Part shown: positions 18,487 through 30,451 of the stretch, piece by piece
Layout: every line of letters begins with the position of its first letter
Position numbering within the stretch: position 1 is the stretch's first letter
Assembly: GCA_028355955.1 (NCBI GenBank)
Contig: JAOMTQ010000009.1
Coordinates: 1-48,708, forward strand
DNA from: Methylophilaceae bacterium
GTDB lineage: Bacteria; Pseudomonadota; Gammaproteobacteria; Burkholderiales; Methylophilaceae
Direction: 5' to 3'
Length of the DNA stretch: 48,708 nucleotides
Made by a program: the position numbers and the translations under genes
Notes under the pieces: generated by a model
Database searches by the model: none
The model's input: only the letters and a program-made list of their open reading frames with translations
What the model was told of the DNA's origin: nothing

Positions 18487-21400
18487 TTACTTAGCATCAT
18501 CAACCTTTTCTTCAGTTTTATTTTCTTCATTAACTTTCAATATAGTATCAACAACTTTTTCATCACCACTTGTTTCAAATGCAGCCTCAGCTTCCACTAG
18601 TGCAGCTGACTTCTCATCTGGCTCTTTAGAAGCATTTTTACTTGCTTCAAGTTTTGCCTTCCTATTCAAATGATGGGCCATACCAGAACCAGCCGGAATT
18701 AACCTTCCAACAATCACATTTTCTTTCAACCCTCTCAGCTCATCTCGTTTACCAAGAATAGCTGCCTCAGTTATAACCCTTGTAGTTTCTTGGAATGAAG
18801 CTGCAGAAATAAATGAATCAGTTGCTAAAGAAGCTTTCGTAATCCCTTTCAGGACGTACTCAAAATCTGCCGGTTTTTTCTTTTCAGCAATTACTTCTTC
18901 ATTCACATTTAATAGCTCAGCTCTTTCGACTTCTTCTCCTGGTATAAAATGTGTATCCCCTTTTTTGGTGATCCTTACTCTTCTTAACATTTGCCTAACA
19001 ATCACTTCGATATGTTTATCATTGATTAAAACACCTTGAAGCTTATAAACTTCTTGGACTTCATCAATAATATATCTCGCTAATGCTTCAGGGCCTCTTA
19101 ACTCTAAAATATCTGCTGGATCCTCCGGTCCATCGACAATCACTTCGCCTTTGTTTACAATCTGACCGTCGTGAGCAGTAACGTGCTTATCTTTAGGTAT
19201 TAAAAATTCTTTTGCTTCCCCATCTTCAGCAGTTATTACCAGTCTTTGTTTACCTTTAGTGTCCTTACCAAAGGAGACCGTTCCAGTCATTTCAGCTAGC
19301 ACACCAGCATCTTTAGGTGAGCGGGCTTCAAATAATTCAGCTACCCTTGGGAGGCCACCCGTAATATCTCTTGTTTTTGATGCCTCTTGAGGAATTCTTG
19401 CTAATACATCTCCTACAGCAACATCTTGATTGTCATTTACAGTAATAATATAACCTTTTTGGAAGGTAACATTTACTGGGCTGTCTGAGTTTACTATCTT
19501 AACCTCTTCATTTTTTTCATTCATTAATTTTATTTGAGGTCTAGTACCCTTAGATGAACCAACTTTTTGTTTCGCATCTATTACTTCTAGGGTTGATAAT
19601 CCTGTGACATCATCTATTTTTTTCTCTACAGTAACGCCCTCCTCAACATTTTCAAATTTAACCTGTCCTGCATATTCAGATATTATTGGTCTTGTATGAG
19701 GGTCCCACTCTGCCAAAATACCTCCAGCTTCTACTTTATCCCCATCGGAACCTAGAAGAGTTGCGCCGTAAGGAATCTTATGGCTCTCTTTTTCTCTGCC
19801 GTTTTCATCCTCAATGAGAAATTCACTATTCCTTGAAATAATTACTTTCTCAGATTTGGCATTGGTAACATAACGCATTGTTGCGGTGAATCTTAACGTA
19901 CCTGATGATTTTATTTCAATCTTATTTGCAGAAGCAGCTCTGGATGCAGCTCCGCCTATGTGAAAAGTTCTCATTGTCAACTGTGTACCAGGTTCACCAA
20001 TTGACTGAGCTGCTATAACACCAACTGCCTCACCTTGATTTATTAACGAACCTCTTCCCAAATCTCGCCCATAACAGGTAGCACAGATACCGTAACGGGT
20101 ATTACATGTTAGCGCTGTCCTTACTTTTACCTCATCAATACCTAATTTTTCAATCTGATCAACTTCGCCCTCCGATAAGAGAGTACCTGCAGCAAATAAA
20201 ACTTCTTGCGTCTCTGGGTTTAAAATATCTACTGCTGCTGCCCTTCCTAAAATTCTATCTTTAAGTGGCTCAACAATTTCACCACCTTTAACCAGTGCTT
20301 TTGTAAGAAGTCCATCCTCAGTTCCACAATCATGTTCTGTTACAACTAAGTCTTGGGTAACATCAACTAATCTTCTTGTAAGGTAGCCTGAATTAGCTGT
20401 TTTTAAAGCAGTATCTGCAAGTCCCTTTCTAGCTCCATGAGTTGAAATAAAATATTGAAGCACATTTAATCCATCCCTAAAGTTAGTTTTAATAGGTGTT
20501 TCAATAATTGAACCATCTGGTCTTGCCATTAAACCCCTCATTCCAGCAAGTTGTCGTACTTGTGCAGCTGAACCCCTTGCACCTGAATCAGCCATCATAT
20601 AAATAGCATTAAAAGATTCTTGATTAATTTGATTTCCTTTATCATCCTTTAATATTTTTCCTGATAAATCCTTAACGGGCTCCTCTTTAATCTTCCTCAT
20701 CATTGCATCGGCAATTGTATCTCCCGTACGTGACCATATATCAACAACCTTGTTGTATTTCTCACCTTGCGTTAATAAACCTGAGGAGTATTGTTCTTGA
20801 ATCTCATGCACCTCAGAATCAGCCTGTTCAATAAGTTTTACTTTTTCCTCTGGAACTAACATATCGTGAACACTAATTGACATGCCAGCTTTTGTAGCAA
20901 ATTCAAAACCTTTATTTTTAAGGTTATCAGAAAGTATCACAGTATCTCTGATACCAATTTTTCTAAATGCAACATTGATCAATCTAGAAATTTCTTTCTT
21001 ATTTAGAGTTTTATTTAATAGATCAAAAGAAAGCCCTTCAGGAAGTATTTCAGATAATAACGCCCTACCGCATGTGGTTTCGTATCGTTTTATTTTTGCA
21101 GTTTTACTATTATCAAAGTTTATTTCACTCTCATTAATGCGAACTGTTACTTTTGCATGAAGATCAACAAATCCTTGATCATAAGCTTTTCTTAATTCGT
21201 CTATATCTGCAAATTTCATACCCTCACCTTTAGCAGCAATTCTTTCTCTAGTCATATAATAAAGACCTAGAACAATATCTTGTGATGGCACAATAATTGG
21301 TTCACCATTAGCTGGAGAAAGTACATTGTTTGAAGCCAACATTAGTGTTCTCGCCTCCATTTGAGCTTCAAGTGATAATGGAACGTGAACGGCCATTTGA

Positions 21401-22800
21401 TCACCATCAAAGTCAGCATTAAAAGCTGCGCAAACTAAAGGATGAAGCTGAATTGCCTTACCTTCAATCAATACTGGCTCAAAAGCTTGTATTCCAAGTC
21501 TATGAAGCGTTGGCGCTCTGTTAAGAAGAACTGGGTGCTCACGAATTACATTTTCAAGGATATCCCAAACCTCTGGACCCTCTGCTTCAACAATTTTCTT
21601 TGCATTTTTAATTGTTGTTGCTAAGCCTTGTAATTCTAATTTATTAAATATAAAAGGTTTGAATAACTCAAGGGCCATCTTTTTTGGAAGGCCGCATTGA
21701 TGAAGCTTTAGCTGAGGTCCAACTACAATTACTGATCTACCAGAATAATCTACCCTTTTGCCAAGTAAATTTTGTCTAAATCGTCCACCTTTGCCTTTAA
21801 TCATATCTGCTAGAGATTTTAATGGTCGTTTATTCGCCCCAGTCATAATCTTTCCACGTCTACCATTGTCCAGAAGTGAATCAACTGCCTCTTGTAGCAT
21901 TCTTTTTTCATTTTTGACGATAATCTCAGGAGCTCTTAAATCTATTAAGCGCCTTAATCTATTATTTCTATTTATGACCCTTCTATATAAATCATTTAGA
22001 TCAGAGGTTGCAAACCTTCCACCATCAAGGGGAACAAGTGGTCTTAACTCCGGAGGAAGAACTGGCAAAACTTTAAGAATCATCCATTCAGGTTTGATAC
22101 CTGATGTTTGGAAAGCCTCTAAAACTTTTAAACGTTTTGCTATTTTCTTTACTTTTGCATCAGACGTAGTTTTTTCAAGCTCCTCTTTAAGCTTTTCAAT
22201 TTCTTCTGTTAACCTTATTGATTTAAGAAGTTCTTCTATACCTTCAGCCCCCATAATCGCTTTAAATTCATCGCCATGTTGCTCTGAAAATTTTAAGTAG
22301 TCATCCTCAGATAAAATTCTACCTACCTGAAGCTCAGGATCAGTGATCATATGATTTTCAGTCACAATATATGCTTCAAAATAAAGCACACGCTCAATAT
22401 CTCTTAATGGAATATCAAGCACCATACCCAATCTGCTTGGCAGGCTCTTTAAAAACCATATGTGAGCTACAGGACTTGCAAGTTCAATTATTCCCATGCG
22501 CTCTCGACGAACTTTTGATAATGTAACTTCTACTCCACATTTCTCACAAATAACGCCTCGATGTTTAAGACGTTTATATTTTCCGCAAAGACATTCATAA
22601 TCTTTTACAGGACCAAATATTTTTGCACAAAAAAGCCCATCCCTCTCAGGCTTAAAAGTTCTATAGTTAATAGTTTCTGGCTTCTTTACTTCACCATATG
22701 ACCATGATCTAATTTTTTCAGGAGAAGCAAGTGCAATCCTGATAGCATCAAATTCTTCTTGTTGGGTGTTGTTTCTGAACAAGTCTAATAAAGCTTTCAT
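18487..22800 (-). CDS. rpoC: DNA-directed RNA polymerase subunit beta'
   Basis: This subunit carries the RNA polymerase active site. The 1437-residue protein has the zinc-binding N-terminal [20 protein letters not shown] (about residue 70-90), the catalytic [12 protein letters not shown] motif (about 460) that binds magnesium, and a second cysteine cluster ([19 protein letters not shown], about 895). The end, after about residue 1380, is an acidic low-complexity tail longer than in E. coli (1407 residues). It lies 14 bases downstream of rpoB. Confidence 0.99.
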   Translation of the reverse strand: MKALLDLFRNNTQQEEFDAIRIALASPEKIRSWSYGEVKKPETINYRTFKPERDGLFCAKIFGPVKDYECLCGKYKRLKHRGVICEKCGVEVTLSKVRRERMGIIELASPVAHIWFLKSLPSRLGMVLDIPLRDIERVLYFEAYIVTENHMITDPELQVGRILSEDDYLKFSEQHGDEFKAIMGAEGIEELLKSIRLTEEIEKLKEELEKTTSDAKVKKIAKRLKVLEAFQTSGIKPEWMILKVLPVLPPELRPLVPLDGGRFATSDLNDLYRRVINRNNRLRRLIDLRAPEIIVKNEKRMLQEAVDSLLDNGRRGKIMTGANKRPLKSLADMIKGKGGRFRQNLLGKRVDYSGRSVIVVGPQLKLHQCGLPKKMALELFKPFIFNKLELQGLATTIKNAKKIVEAEGPEVWDILENVIREHPVLLNRAPTLHRLGIQAFEPVLIEGKAIQLHPLVCAAFNADFDGDQMAVHVPLSLEAQMEARTLMLASNNVLSPANGEPIIVPSQDIVLGLYYMTRERIAAKGEGMKFADIDELRKAYDQGFVDLHAKVTVRINESEINFDNSKTAKIKRYETTCGRALLSEILPEGLSFDLLNKTLNKKEISRLINVAFRKIGIRDTVILSDNLKNKGFEFATKAGMSISVHDMLVPEEKVKLIEQADSEVHEIQEQYSSGLLTQGEKYNKVVDIWSRTGDTIADAMMRKIKEEPVKDLSGKILKDDKGNQINQESFNAIYMMADSGARGSAAQVRQLAGMRGLMARPDGSIIETPIKTNFRDGLNVLQYFISTHGARKGLADTALKTANSGYLTRRLVDVTQDLVVTEHDCGTEDGLLTKALVKGGEIVEPLKDRILGRAAAVDILNPETQEVLFAAGTLLSEGEVDQIEKLGIDEVKVRTALTCNTRYGICATCYGRDLGRGSLINQGEAVGVIAAQSIGEPGTQLTMRTFHIGGAASRAASANKIEIKSSGTLRFTATMRYVTNAKSEKVIISRNSEFLIEDENGREKESHKIPYGATLLGSDGDKVEAGGILAEWDPHTRPIISEYAGQVKFENVEEGVTVEKKIDDVTGLSTLEVIDAKQKVGSSKGTRPQIKLMNEKNEEVKIVNSDSPVNVTFQKGYIITVNDNQDVAVGDVLARIPQEASKTRDITGGLPRVAELFEARSPKDAGVLAEMTGTVSFGKDTKGKQRLVITAEDGEAKEFLIPKDKHVTAHDGQIVNKGEVIVDGPEDPADILELRGPEALARYIIDEVQEVYKLQGVLINDKHIEVIVRQMLRRVRITKKGDTHFIPGEEVERAELLNVNEEVIAEKKKPADFEYVLKGITKASLATDSFISAASFQETTRVITEAAILGKRDELRGLKENVIVGRLIPAGSGMAHHLNRKAKLEASKNASKEPDEKSAALVEAEAAFETSGDEKVVDTILKVNEENKTEEKVDDAK

Positions 22801-22814
22801 TTAAAATCTTCTCC

Positions 22815-25800
22815 TTAGTTTCTATCAAGATCAATATCAATCGCCAAAGAACGAATTTCTTTGGTCAGAACATTAAACGACTCTGGCATGCCAGCATCAA
22901 TTTTATGTTCACCCTTAACAATATTTTCATAAACCTTAGTTCTTCCGGAAACATCATCAGATTTAACAGTTAACATTTCTTGAAGTGTATAAGAAGCACC
23001 ATAAGCTTCTAATGCCCATACCTCCATCTCACCGAATCTCTGACCACCAAACTGTGCCTTACCGCCCAATGGTTGTTGAGTTACTAAAGAATAGGGTCCG
23101 GTTGAACGAGCATGCATCTTATCGTCAACAAGATGATGAAGTTTAAGAATATGCATATAACCGACCGTTACAGGCCTGTCAAAAGCATCACCTGATCTTC
23201 CATCATATAATCGAACTTGTGTTTTTTTCGCCGCAAATTTAAGTAACTTTGTGTGTTCGTGGTCATCGGGATAAGCAATATCCAACATCTCCTGAATATC
23301 TGATTCTGCTGCTCCATCAAATACTGAAGTTGCAAACGGGACACCTTGAATTAAATTTTCAGCAAGCTCAGTGATTTCATTATTTTTAAGCGCCTTAATA
23401 TCCTCTTTCCTGCCTGTTGAAGAGTTATAGATTTTATCAAGCAATTCTCTAACTTCATTGATATTCTTATTTTCGTTAAGCGCCTCATCAATTCTCTTAC
23501 CTAGGCCTTTAGCTGCCCAGCCAAGGTGCATTTCTAATACTTGACCAATATTCATTCTTGATGGAACACCAAGAGGATTTAAAACCACATCCAAGGTCGT
23601 TCCGTCTGACATATAAGGCATATCTTCTACTGGAACAATTTTAGAGATCACACCTTTATTACCATGTCTGCCTGCCATTTTATCTCCTGGCTGAATTCTT
23701 CTTTTAACTGCCATGTAGACTTTTACCATCTTTTGGACACCTGGAGGTAACTCATCACCTTGTGTTAATTTTCTTTTTTTCTCATCAAATCTTGAATCAA
23801 ATTCTTTCTTTGCTTTATTTAAATTTTCTTTAAGCGCTTCTAAATTTTTAGAATCTTTGTCATCAGATAATCTAATATCAAATCTTTCATACCTATCAAT
23901 ATCAGCTAATATTTCTTTAGTTACTTTAGCCCCCTTTTTAATACCTTTAGGACCACCGGAAACAGATTTCCCAACAACTAATTTTTCAAGTCGACTAAAT
24001 GTATCTTCCTCAACAATCCTTAATTGATCTGCCAAATCCTTCTGATAGGCATCTAATTGAGCGTTTATTATTTGTTCAGCTCGCACATCACGATCAATAC
24101 CTTCTCTAGTAAAAACTTGAACATCAATAATCGTGCCTGCTTGTCCAGACGGGACCCTTAAACTTGTATCCTTAACATCTGAAGCCTTCTCACCAAAGAT
24201 TGCCCTCAATAATTTCTCTTCGGGTGTAAGTTGCGTTTCTCCTTTTGGCGTAACTTTTCCTACCAAAACATCACCAGCTTCAACTTCGGCCCCAATATGA
24301 ATAATGCCTGCTTCATCGAGTCTTCCAAGCATGCTTTCTGACAAATTCGAAATATCTCTTGTAATTTCTTCTGGCCCAAGCTTTGTATCTCTTGCCACAA
24401 CCTGTAACTCTTCAATATGAATTGATGTATACCTATCATCAGAAACTACTCTTTCTGAAATTAGAATTGAATCTTCAAAGTTATAACCATTCCATGGCAT
24501 AAAACCAACCAACATATTTTGTCCAAGCGCGAGTTCGCCAACATCTGTTGAAGCTCCATCAGCAATAATATCGCCTCTTTCTATTTTATTTCCAATCTTA
24601 ACAAGAGGTTTTTGATTAATATTTGTGTTTTGATTTGATCTTGTATATTTGGTTAAATTGTATATATCAACACCTACTTCTCCTTGAGTAGCCTCTTTAT
24701 CATTAACTTTAATAACAATTCTTTGAGAATCAACATAGTCAACTATTCCACCTCTCTTAGCTTGAACTGTTGTTCCTGAATCAGTGGCAACTGTTCTCTC
24801 AATACCAGTTCCAACTAACGCTTTTTCTGCACGCAGACAGGGAACTGCTTGTCTTTGCATATTTGCTCCCATTAGCGCTCTGTTAGCATCGTTATGCTCA
24901 AGGAAAGGAATTAATGACGCCGCTACAGAAACAATTTGGCCTGGCGCAACATCCATATAATTAACGTGTTCATTACTAGCTAAAGTAAATTCATTTTTAA
25001 ATCTCGATGAAACAAGCGTTTCTCTAAATTCGCCTTTGTCATTTAATTCTGAATTAGCTTGAGCAATTGTATAATCACTTTCTTCAATTGCAGAAAGATA
25101 GTCTATACCCTTTTTAACCTTACCTTTTTCCACAACTCTGTATGGAGTTTCTAAAAATCCATATTTATTAGTTTTTGCAAACAATGCTAAAGAATTAATA
25201 AGTCCAATATTTGGACCCTCTGGAGTTTCAATAGGACATACTCTTCCATAATGAGTTGAATGCACATCCCTTACCTCAAAGCCTGCTCGCTCTCTAGTTA
25301 GTCCACCAGGACCAAGAGCGGAAATTCTTCTTTTGTGTGTTATTTCTGATAGTGGATTTGTTTGATCCATGAATTGTGATAACTGAGATGATCCAAAAAA
25401 TTCCCTTATTGCACTAGAAATTGGTTTTGAATTTATTAAATCATGTGGCATTAAATTATCTGCTTCAGCTTGACCTAATCTCTCTTTTACAGCTCTTTCA
25501 ACCCTGACTAACCCAGTCCTAAATTGATTTTCTACGAGCTCACCTACAGATCGAATTCTTCTGTTTCCAAGATGATCGATATCATCAATTTCTCCACGAC
25601 CATTTCTTAGTTCAATTAATATTCCAACCACAGCTAAAATATCTTCTTTGCTTAAAATAGTTTCACCTTCATCAGAATTATGATCTACGTGAACCTGAAG
25701 CTTTTGCATCCAAGGTGCGAATTGCTCAGCATTTTTTGGATAAGCCCTTTTGTTAAATTTCATTCTTCCAACATTTGAAAGATCGTATCTTTCATGTTTG

Positions 25801-27020
25801 AAAAACATCCCTTCAAACAAGTTTTCTACTGAGTCTGCTGTAGGCGGTTCACCTGGTCTCATCATTCTATAAATCGCTACTTTTGCTTCGTATTGATCAG
25901 GTATTTCATCAGTTGTAAGAGTTTGTGAGATAAAGTCGCCATGATCTAAATCATTGGAATAAAGTGTTTGAAATGTATCAATACCATTCTCAATAATTTT
26001 TTCTAAAACAGGATATGAATTCCCTTCTTCATCTTTTTTATTTTCAGCTAATGAAATCTCTTCATTGGCGCTAAGAAGTATTTCTCCTGTTTCTTTATCT
26101 ATAAATGACTTTGCAAGTTTCTTACCTTCAAGGAATGAATTATCAACAACTATTGATTTTATTCCAGATTTCTCTATCTCTTTAATATGCTTAACTGTAA
26201 TTCTTTTATCTTTACCGATTATTAAATTACCTTTTTTATCCTTAATATCAAACTTTGCTATTTCACCTCTTAATCTTGATGGAACCAATTCGAACTCAAC
26301 TTTCTTTCCTTTTACAAAAAAAGTATCGAAATCATAAAAAGTTTCTAATATCTGATCAGAAGTTAGGCCTAATGCCTTAAGCAGAGTTGTTACAGGCATC
26401 TTTCTTCTTCGATCTATTCTGAAATATAAATAGTCCTTAGGGTCAAATTCAAAATCTAACCAAGAACCTCGATAAGGAATTACCCTTGCTGAAAATAGAA
26501 ATTTTCCAGAGCTATGGGTCTTACCTTTGTCATGCTCAAAAAATACACCCGGACTTCTATGTAATTGAGAAACGATAACGCGCTCAGTTCCGTTTATTAC
26601 GAACGAACCATTTTGTGTCATTAATGGAATCTCACCCATGTAAACATCAGACTCCTTAACTTCTTTAATGGTAGGCTGAGATGCCTCCTTGTCCATTATA
26701 GTAAGCCTAACTGCAGCCCTCAAAGGAACGCCATATGTTAAACCACGTTGCTGACATTCTTTTACGTCAAATTCTATCTTTCCTAATTTATAACTTACAT
26801 AGTCTAATTTTGCATAACCTGAATGACTAGAAATAGGGAAAAGAGAATTGAATGTCGATTGAAGACCTTCATCTTTCCTATCTTCTAGTGGCACATCTAA
26901 TTGAAGAAAATTTTTGTAAGACTCGAGTTGCATCTCAAGCAAATAAGGAACATCTAGGACCTCTTCTCTTTTAGCAAAACTTTTTCTAAGGCGTTTTTTT
27001 TCAGTAAAGGAATAGCTCAT
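22815..27020 (-). CDS. rpoB: DNA-directed RNA polymerase subunit beta
   Basis: The beta subunit forms one pincer of RNA polymerase and the rifampicin pocket. At 1401 residues it is somewhat longer than the E. coli protein (1342). The rifampicin region reads [20 protein letters not shown] and continues [11 protein letters not shown], with the susceptible-type residues. The block VRIYDGRSGD-like [10 protein letters not shown] and [19 protein letters not shown] near the C-terminus are diagnostic. It is preceded by a 123-base spacer holding a hairpin. Confidence 0.99.
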   Translation of the reverse strand: MSYSFTEKKRLRKSFAKREEVLDVPYLLEMQLESYKNFLQLDVPLEDRKDEGLQSTFNSLFPISSHSGYAKLDYVSYKLGKIEFDVKECQQRGLTYGVPLRAAVRLTIMDKEASQPTIKEVKESDVYMGEIPLMTQNGSFVINGTERVIVSQLHRSPGVFFEHDKGKTHSSGKFLFSARVIPYRGSWLDFEFDPKDYLYFRIDRRRKMPVTTLLKALGLTSDQILETFYDFDTFFVKGKKVEFELVPSRLRGEIAKFDIKDKKGNLIIGKDKRITVKHIKEIEKSGIKSIVVDNSFLEGKKLAKSFIDKETGEILLSANEEISLAENKKDEEGNSYPVLEKIIENGIDTFQTLYSNDLDHGDFISQTLTTDEIPDQYEAKVAIYRMMRPGEPPTADSVENLFEGMFFKHERYDLSNVGRMKFNKRAYPKNAEQFAPWMQKLQVHVDHNSDEGETILSKEDILAVVGILIELRNGRGEIDDIDHLGNRRIRSVGELVENQFRTGLVRVERAVKERLGQAEADNLMPHDLINSKPISSAIREFFGSSQLSQFMDQTNPLSEITHKRRISALGPGGLTRERAGFEVRDVHSTHYGRVCPIETPEGPNIGLINSLALFAKTNKYGFLETPYRVVEKGKVKKGIDYLSAIEESDYTIAQANSELNDKGEFRETLVSSRFKNEFTLASNEHVNYMDVAPGQIVSVAASLIPFLEHNDANRALMGANMQRQAVPCLRAEKALVGTGIERTVATDSGTTVQAKRGGIVDYVDSQRIVIKVNDKEATQGEVGVDIYNLTKYTRSNQNTNINQKPLVKIGNKIERGDIIADGASTDVGELALGQNMLVGFMPWNGYNFEDSILISERVVSDDRYTSIHIEELQVVARDTKLGPEEITRDISNLSESMLGRLDEAGIIHIGAEVEAGDVLVGKVTPKGETQLTPEEKLLRAIFGEKASDVKDTSLRVPSGQAGTIIDVQVFTREGIDRDVRAEQIINAQLDAYQKDLADQLRIVEEDTFSRLEKLVVGKSVSGGPKGIKKGAKVTKEILADIDRYERFDIRLSDDKDSKNLEALKENLNKAKKEFDSRFDEKKRKLTQGDELPPGVQKMVKVYMAVKRRIQPGDKMAGRHGNKGVISKIVPVEDMPYMSDGTTLDVVLNPLGVPSRMNIGQVLEMHLGWAAKGLGKRIDEALNENKNINEVRELLDKIYNSSTGRKEDIKALKNNEITELAENLIQGVPFATSVFDGAAESDIQEMLDIAYPDDHEHTKLLKFAAKKTQVRLYDGRSGDAFDRPVTVGYMHILKLHHLVDDKMHARSTGPYSLVTQQPLGGKAQFGGQRFGEMEVWALEAYGASYTLQEMLTVKSDDVSGRTKVYENIVKGEHKIDAGMPESFNVLTKEIRSLAIDIDLDRN

Positions 27021-27098
27021 TTAGTCTCCGAAATTTTTTATATACAAAGTACAAATCTAATTTGAATCAATACATCTTTTTTTACTAATAGAATTTAA

Positions 27099-27133
27099 AT
27101 AATGGAAGGCTAAAAATTTAAGCCTTCCATTAT
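27099..27133 (-). terminator. Hairpin between rplL and rpoB, probable attenuator
   Basis: The transcript can form a perfect 13-bp stem, ATAATGGAAGGCT with AGCCTTCCATTAT, around a 9-base loop. On the downstream side follow TTAAATTC-like bases, a weak substitute for a T-run, so complete termination is unlikely. E. coli has a partial terminator and an RNase III site at the same junction, which makes rpoBC less abundant than rplJL. This hairpin probably does the same job. Confidence 0.65.
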
Positions 27134-27143
27134 AAAAAGTTAA

Positions 27144-27524
27144 TTACTTCAGCTCAGCTGTTGCTCCAGCATCCGTTAATTTTTTCATTGCTTCGTCAGC
27201 ATCTGCTTTAGCTAGTGCCTCCTTAACAACTTTTGGAGCTGCATCAACAATATCTTTTGCTTCCTTAAGGCCAAGTCCTGTTATTTCTCGTACTGCTTTA
27301 ATAACGTTAACCTTGTTATCGCCAATACCTGTTAAGTGAAGATCAAATTCACTTTTTTCTTCAGCGGCAGCTTCACCACCGCCGCTAGCTGCAGCAGGAG
27401 CCGCAACTGCTGCTGCGGCTGCTGAAACACCAAATTTTTCTTCCATTTCCTTAATTAGTTCTGATAAATCTAAAACCGACATACTGCTTACCGCTTCTAG
27501 AATATCTTCTTTTGAAATAGCCAT
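27144..27524 (-). CDS. rplL: 50S ribosomal protein L7/L12
   Basis: L7/L12 forms the flexible stalk that recruits translation GTPases. The 126 residues show the N-terminal dimer domain ([19 protein letters not shown]), an Ala-rich hinge (about 34-53), and the C-terminal factor-binding domain with [20 protein letters not shown]. It lies 44 bases after rplJ and is expected to be made in several copies per ribosome. Confidence 0.99.
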   Translation of the reverse strand: MAISKEDILEAVSSMSVLDLSELIKEMEEKFGVSAAAAAVAAPAAASGGGEAAAEEKSEFDLHLTGIGDNKVNVIKAVREITGLGLKEAKDIVDAAPKVVKEALAKADADEAMKKLTDAGATAELK

Positions 27525-27568
27525 TTTTTAAATACTCCTAAATAAATTTAATATAATCTAAGCCAAAA

Positions 27569-28090
27569 TTATGCAGGTTTTTGGTCACGAACTGCTGCAA
27601 GACCTCTCACAAATTTTGAAGGTACCTCATTTAATGTACTAACAAATTTTGTTATCGGTGCTTGCATTGTGCCCATTAGTTTTGCAAGTAGTTCTTCTCG
27701 GCTTGGTAATGAAGCAAGTGCTTTAATAGCACCCACATCCAGTTTTTCATTAGAGATTGCTCCTGACTTAATCACAAACAAATCGTTTTTCTTCGCGAAA
27801 TCATTTAATACTTTCGCTGCAGCCACAGGGTCTTCTGATATGCCGTACATTAAGGGGCCTGTCATATCCTCAGATAATGAAGAAAATGGAGTGTCGGTTA
27901 CAGCTCTTTTTACCAAGTTATTTTTCAATACCTTAAGGTAAACACCCGATTTTCTAGCTTCAGCTCTTAATGTTGTCATCTCTCCAACCCCAACACCACG
28001 ATACTCAGCAAGTATCATCGCTTGGGCACTTTCGATTGTTTTGCTTACTTCAGCAACAACTTCTTTTTTTTCTTCAAGATTCAGACTCAA
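27569..28090 (-). CDS. rplJ: 50S ribosomal protein L10, TTG start
   Basis: L10 anchors L7/L12 dimers to the ribosome, and the L10-L12 complex represses its own mRNA. The 173-residue protein shows [20 protein letters not shown] and [21 protein letters not shown], the standard N-terminus. The start codon at 28090 is TTG (TTGAGTCTGAAT, read as MSLN), preceded by a strong AAGGAG. A recognisable L10 leader lies upstream at about 28150-28230. Confidence 0.97.
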   Translation of the reverse strand: MSLNLEEKKEVVAEVSKTIESAQAMILAEYRGVGVGEMTTLRAEARKSGVYLKVLKNNLVKRAVTDTPFSSLSEDMTGPLMYGISEDPVAAAKVLNDFAKKNDLFVIKSGAISNEKLDVGAIKALASLPSREELLAKLMGTMQAPITKFVSTLNEVPSKFVRGLAAVRDQKPA

Positions 28091-28149
28091 AGTCTTCTCC
28101 TTCCGTTAAATAAAAGTACTTATTTCTAAGTACAACAACAGCATCCACT

Positions 28150-28230
28150 ATTAGGATATTTATCCAATTAGGGGAAACGCCATCTGCGTAGGCTTGAACT
28201 AAATTAAACTTCCGTACCTACGGTCTTTGA
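28150..28230 (-). ncRNA. L10 autoregulatory mRNA leader
   Basis: The region upstream of rplJ resembles the L10 leader that binds the L10-L7/L12 complex. A long-range stem pairs CGTAGG (28217-28222) with CCTACG (28187-28192). It is followed directly by CAGATGGCG and a CCCC run, like the conserved core of betaproteobacterial L10 leaders. Binding here represses translation of rplJ and rplL in E. coli. The exact borders are approximate. Confidence 0.75.
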
Positions 28231-28234
28231 TAAC

Positions 28235-28295
28235 TTCATTGAAAAAATTTCTTTCAATGAACCCAAAGTTTCTTGTGTGAAAATAAAATTTTCAC
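28235..28295 (-). promoter_or_regulatory. Two tandem hairpins between rplA and the L10 leader
   Basis: The first inverted repeat (28277-28295) is GTGAAAAT with ATTTTCAC around three bases. The second (28235-28261) is a perfect 10-bp stem, TTCATTGAAA with TTTCAATGAA, around seven bases. Both are AT-rich and lack a following T-run. They could be RNA processing or stability elements that separate rplKA from rplJL. I found no convincing promoter between them. Confidence 0.45.
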
Positions 28296-28302
28296 AAATT
28301 CT

Positions 28303-28980
28303 TTATTGCTCTATTCTTACCCCTACACCCATTGTGCTTGAGATAGATAGTTTTTTAATGAAAGCACCTTTTGTACCTTCAGGTTTTGATTTATTCACCG
28401 CGTCCATTAACGCAGAAAGGTTTTTTTCAAGCTGTGGAATTGTGAACGACGCTCTACCAATTGTGCAATGTATTACACCGCCCTTGTCAGTTCTATATTG
28501 AACCTGTCCCGCTTTCGCATTTTCTACGGCTTTGCTTGGTTGGGGAGTAACTGTTCCTACTTTAGGGTTTGGCATCAATCCCCTTGGGCCTAAAACTTGG
28601 CCTAATGTTCCCACAATTTTCATTGCATCGGGCGTAGCAATTAGAACATCAAAATCCATGACACCTTTTTTAATTTGGTCTGCTAGATCTTCAAAACCTA
28701 CAAGGTCTGCACCTGCTTTCTTTGCATCCTCAGCAGCATCACCTTGGGCAAAAACTGCGACTCTTGTTGACTTACCTGTTCCACTAGGCAGAACAAGGGC
28801 TCCTCTTACAAGTTGATCAGATTTTTTTGGATCAATTCCTAATTTAATTGCTACATCAATTGACTCGTCAAACTTAGCTTTTGCTGTTTTTTTAACTAGC
28901 TCTAAACCGGCATTCACCTCATAAAACTTATCTCTATCAACGATCTCAGACAAAGATTTCATTCTTTTACTTAAATTCAT
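28303..28980 (-). CDS. rplA: 50S ribosomal protein L1
   Basis: L1 forms the mobile stalk that releases E-site tRNA; in E. coli it represses the rplKA mRNA. I start it at 28980 ([19 protein letters not shown], 225 residues), because GGAGGG lies at the right distance; the frame is open further up but overlaps rplK. The core includes [22 protein letters not shown] and the ribosome-binding block [18 protein letters not shown]. Confidence 0.97.
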   Translation of the reverse strand: MNLSKRMKSLSEIVDRDKFYEVNAGLELVKKTAKAKFDESIDVAIKLGIDPKKSDQLVRGALVLPSGTGKSTRVAVFAQGDAAEDAKKAGADLVGFEDLADQIKKGVMDFDVLIATPDAMKIVGTLGQVLGPRGLMPNPKVGTVTPQPSKAVENAKAGQVQYRTDKGGVIHCTIGRASFTIPQLEKNLSALMDAVNKSKPEGTKGAFIKKLSISSTMGVGVRIEQ

Positions 28981-28981
28981 T

Positions 28982-29413
28982 TTATTGACCCTCCACTTCA
29001 ATACCCATACTTCTTGCACTTCCAGCAATTGTTTTGACCGCTGCATCCATATCTGAGGCAGTTAAATCAGGCATCTTAGTTTTCGCGATTTCTTCTGCTT
29101 GGGCTCGAGTAATCTTCCCAACCTTATCTGTATGAGGTACAGGAGAACCCTTACTTAATTTTGCTGCTTTTTTGAGCAAAATTGAAGCAGGCGGAGTTTT
29201 CATAATAAACGTAAAACTTTTATCAGAGAACGCTGTGATCACCACTGGAATTGGAAGTCCTGGCTCTACACTTTGTGTTGCTGCATTAAATGCTTTACAA
29301 AAATCCATAATATTGAGCCCTCTTTGTCCAAGTGCTGGACCAACTGGTGGACTCGGATTTGCTTTCCCTGCTGGAATCTGCAGCTTGATATATCCTTCTA
29401 TTTTCTTTGCCAT
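28982..29413 (-). CDS. rplK: 50S ribosomal protein L11
   Basis: L11 sits at the base of the stalk and is needed for RelA activation. The 143 residues show the proline-rich N-terminus ([20 protein letters not shown]), [15 protein letters not shown], and the RNA-binding C-terminal domain ending [20 protein letters not shown]. It follows nusG by 55 bases and precedes rplA by one base after its stop. Confidence 0.98.
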   Translation of the reverse strand: MAKKIEGYIKLQIPAGKANPSPPVGPALGQRGLNIMDFCKAFNAATQSVEPGLPIPVVITAFSDKSFTFIMKTPPASILLKKAAKLSKGSPVPHTDKVGKITRAQAEEIAKTKMPDLTASDMDAAVKTIAGSARSMGIEVEGQ

Positions 29414-29468
29414 TTTTTATTATCTCTCCTAAATTTGGTACAAACGCTTCTCAGCTCCCAATTAAAAA

Positions 29469-30005
29469 CTAAACTTCTTTTTCTATTTGGCCAAACTCTA
29501 ATTCAACCGGCGTTGCTCGACCAAAAATTACCACAGATACTCTTAATTTACTTTTCTCATAATTTATTTCTTCGACAGAACCAGAGAAATCTTTAAAGGG
29601 TCCATCAATAACTCTCACTGATTCGCCTACTTCAAAGGTTAATTTTTGTGTTGGATTAACTTTACTGTCATCCATCCTACGAAGGATAATATCTACTTCA
29701 GTATCTTTTATTGCTGTTGGTTTCTGTCCATTCCCCCCAATAAAGGTTGAGACTTTTGGGGTGCTTTTTACTAAATGCCAACTATCATCATTCATATCCA
29801 TTTGTACTAAAACATATCCTGGGTACAATCTTCGCTCTGTAATTGTTTTTTTTCCTGACTTCATTTCAACAACTTCCTCAACAGGAACCAAAATATCTCC
29901 AAACAAATCATCATGGCCTGACTGAGCGACTCTATCTAATAAGCCTTTTTGGACGATTTTTTCATATCCTGAGAAAGCTTGAACTGCGTACCATCTTTTT
30001 GACAT
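29469..30005 (-). CDS. nusG: Transcription termination/antitermination factor NusG
   Basis: NusG binds RNA polymerase through its N-terminal domain and Rho or S10 through its KOW domain. The 178 residues start [20 protein letters not shown], have [16 protein letters not shown] in the NGN domain, and a C-terminal KOW motif ([21 protein letters not shown], about 125-145). The ATG overlaps the secE stop by one base, a typical coupled pair. Confidence 0.99.
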   Translation of the reverse strand: MSKRWYAVQAFSGYEKIVQKGLLDRVAQSGHDDLFGDILVPVEEVVEMKSGKKTITERRLYPGYVLVQMDMNDDSWHLVKSTPKVSTFIGGNGQKPTAIKDTEVDIILRRMDDSKVNPTQKLTFEVGESVRVIDGPFKDFSGSVEEINYEKSKLRVSVVIFGRATPVELEFGQIEKEV

Positions 30006-30361
30006 TAACTACCTCGCCCTAATAAAATATTTATAATGTAAGAAAAGAAAATATCAACAAAGGCTAAAAATATCGCCATTATTACAACCAATACAAAAAC
30101 GACTAAGGTCATTTGTATTGTTTCTTTCCGAGTTGGCCAAACAACTTTCTTTGCCTCTGTGATTGCTTCTTTTATAAACTTTAATAATCGATCACCTTGG
30201 CTTGTAGTAGAAAACACATATGTTGCTGCAACAAACCCAACCAAAACAGAAAGAATCCTAAAAACAAGAGGGTGGTCAAACAAAATATAAAATCCACCTA
30301 AGCCTGCAATTAATAGTAAAAATGATAAAACTAACTTTATATTCATTACATTCATTTTCAC
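30005..30361 (-). CDS. secE: Protein translocase subunit SecE, GTG start
   Basis: SecE clamps SecY in the translocation channel. The 118-residue protein has two N-terminal hydrophobic segments (about 8-27 and 32-50), the conserved amphipathic region [18 protein letters not shown], and a final membrane helix (about 83-112). This is the three-helix form, as in E. coli. The most upstream start is GTG at 30361 behind TTAGGGA; ATG codons at 30355 and 30346 are alternatives. It lies just after tRNA-Trp. Confidence 0.96.
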   Translation of the reverse strand: MKMNVMNIKLVLSFLLLIAGLGGFYILFDHPLVFRILSVLVGFVAATYVFSTTSQGDRLLKFIKEAITEAKKVVWPTRKETIQMTLVVFVLVVIMAIFLAFVDIFFSYIINILLGRGS

Positions 30362-30374
30362 ATTTTCCCTAATA

Positions 30375-30450
30375 TGGCAGGCCAGGAGGGCTTCGAACCC
30401 CCAACCCTCGGTTTTGGAGACCGATACTCTACCAATTGAGCTACTGGCCT
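30375..30450 (-). tRNA. tRNA-Trp (anticodon CCA)
   Basis: The 76-base cloverleaf has a 7-bp acceptor stem (AGGCCAG with CTGGCCT), a TCGGT/ACCGA anticodon stem, the loop CTCCAAA with anticodon CCA, the TTCGAAG T-loop, and an encoded 3' CCA. It lies between tuf copy 2 and secE, as in many beta- and gammaproteobacteria, and is probably cut from the tuf-secE transcript. Confidence 0.98.
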
Positions 30451-30451
30451 A

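Noticed and set aside
21758-22300. A 180-codon plus-strand frame inside rpoC
   Set aside because: It is antisense to conserved rpoC sequence with no ribosome-binding site or recognisable domain.
27021-27098. Possible rpoB promoter (TTGATT with TTGTAT at 17 bases)
   Set aside because: The -10 match is poor; no better candidate is present, so I did not list it.
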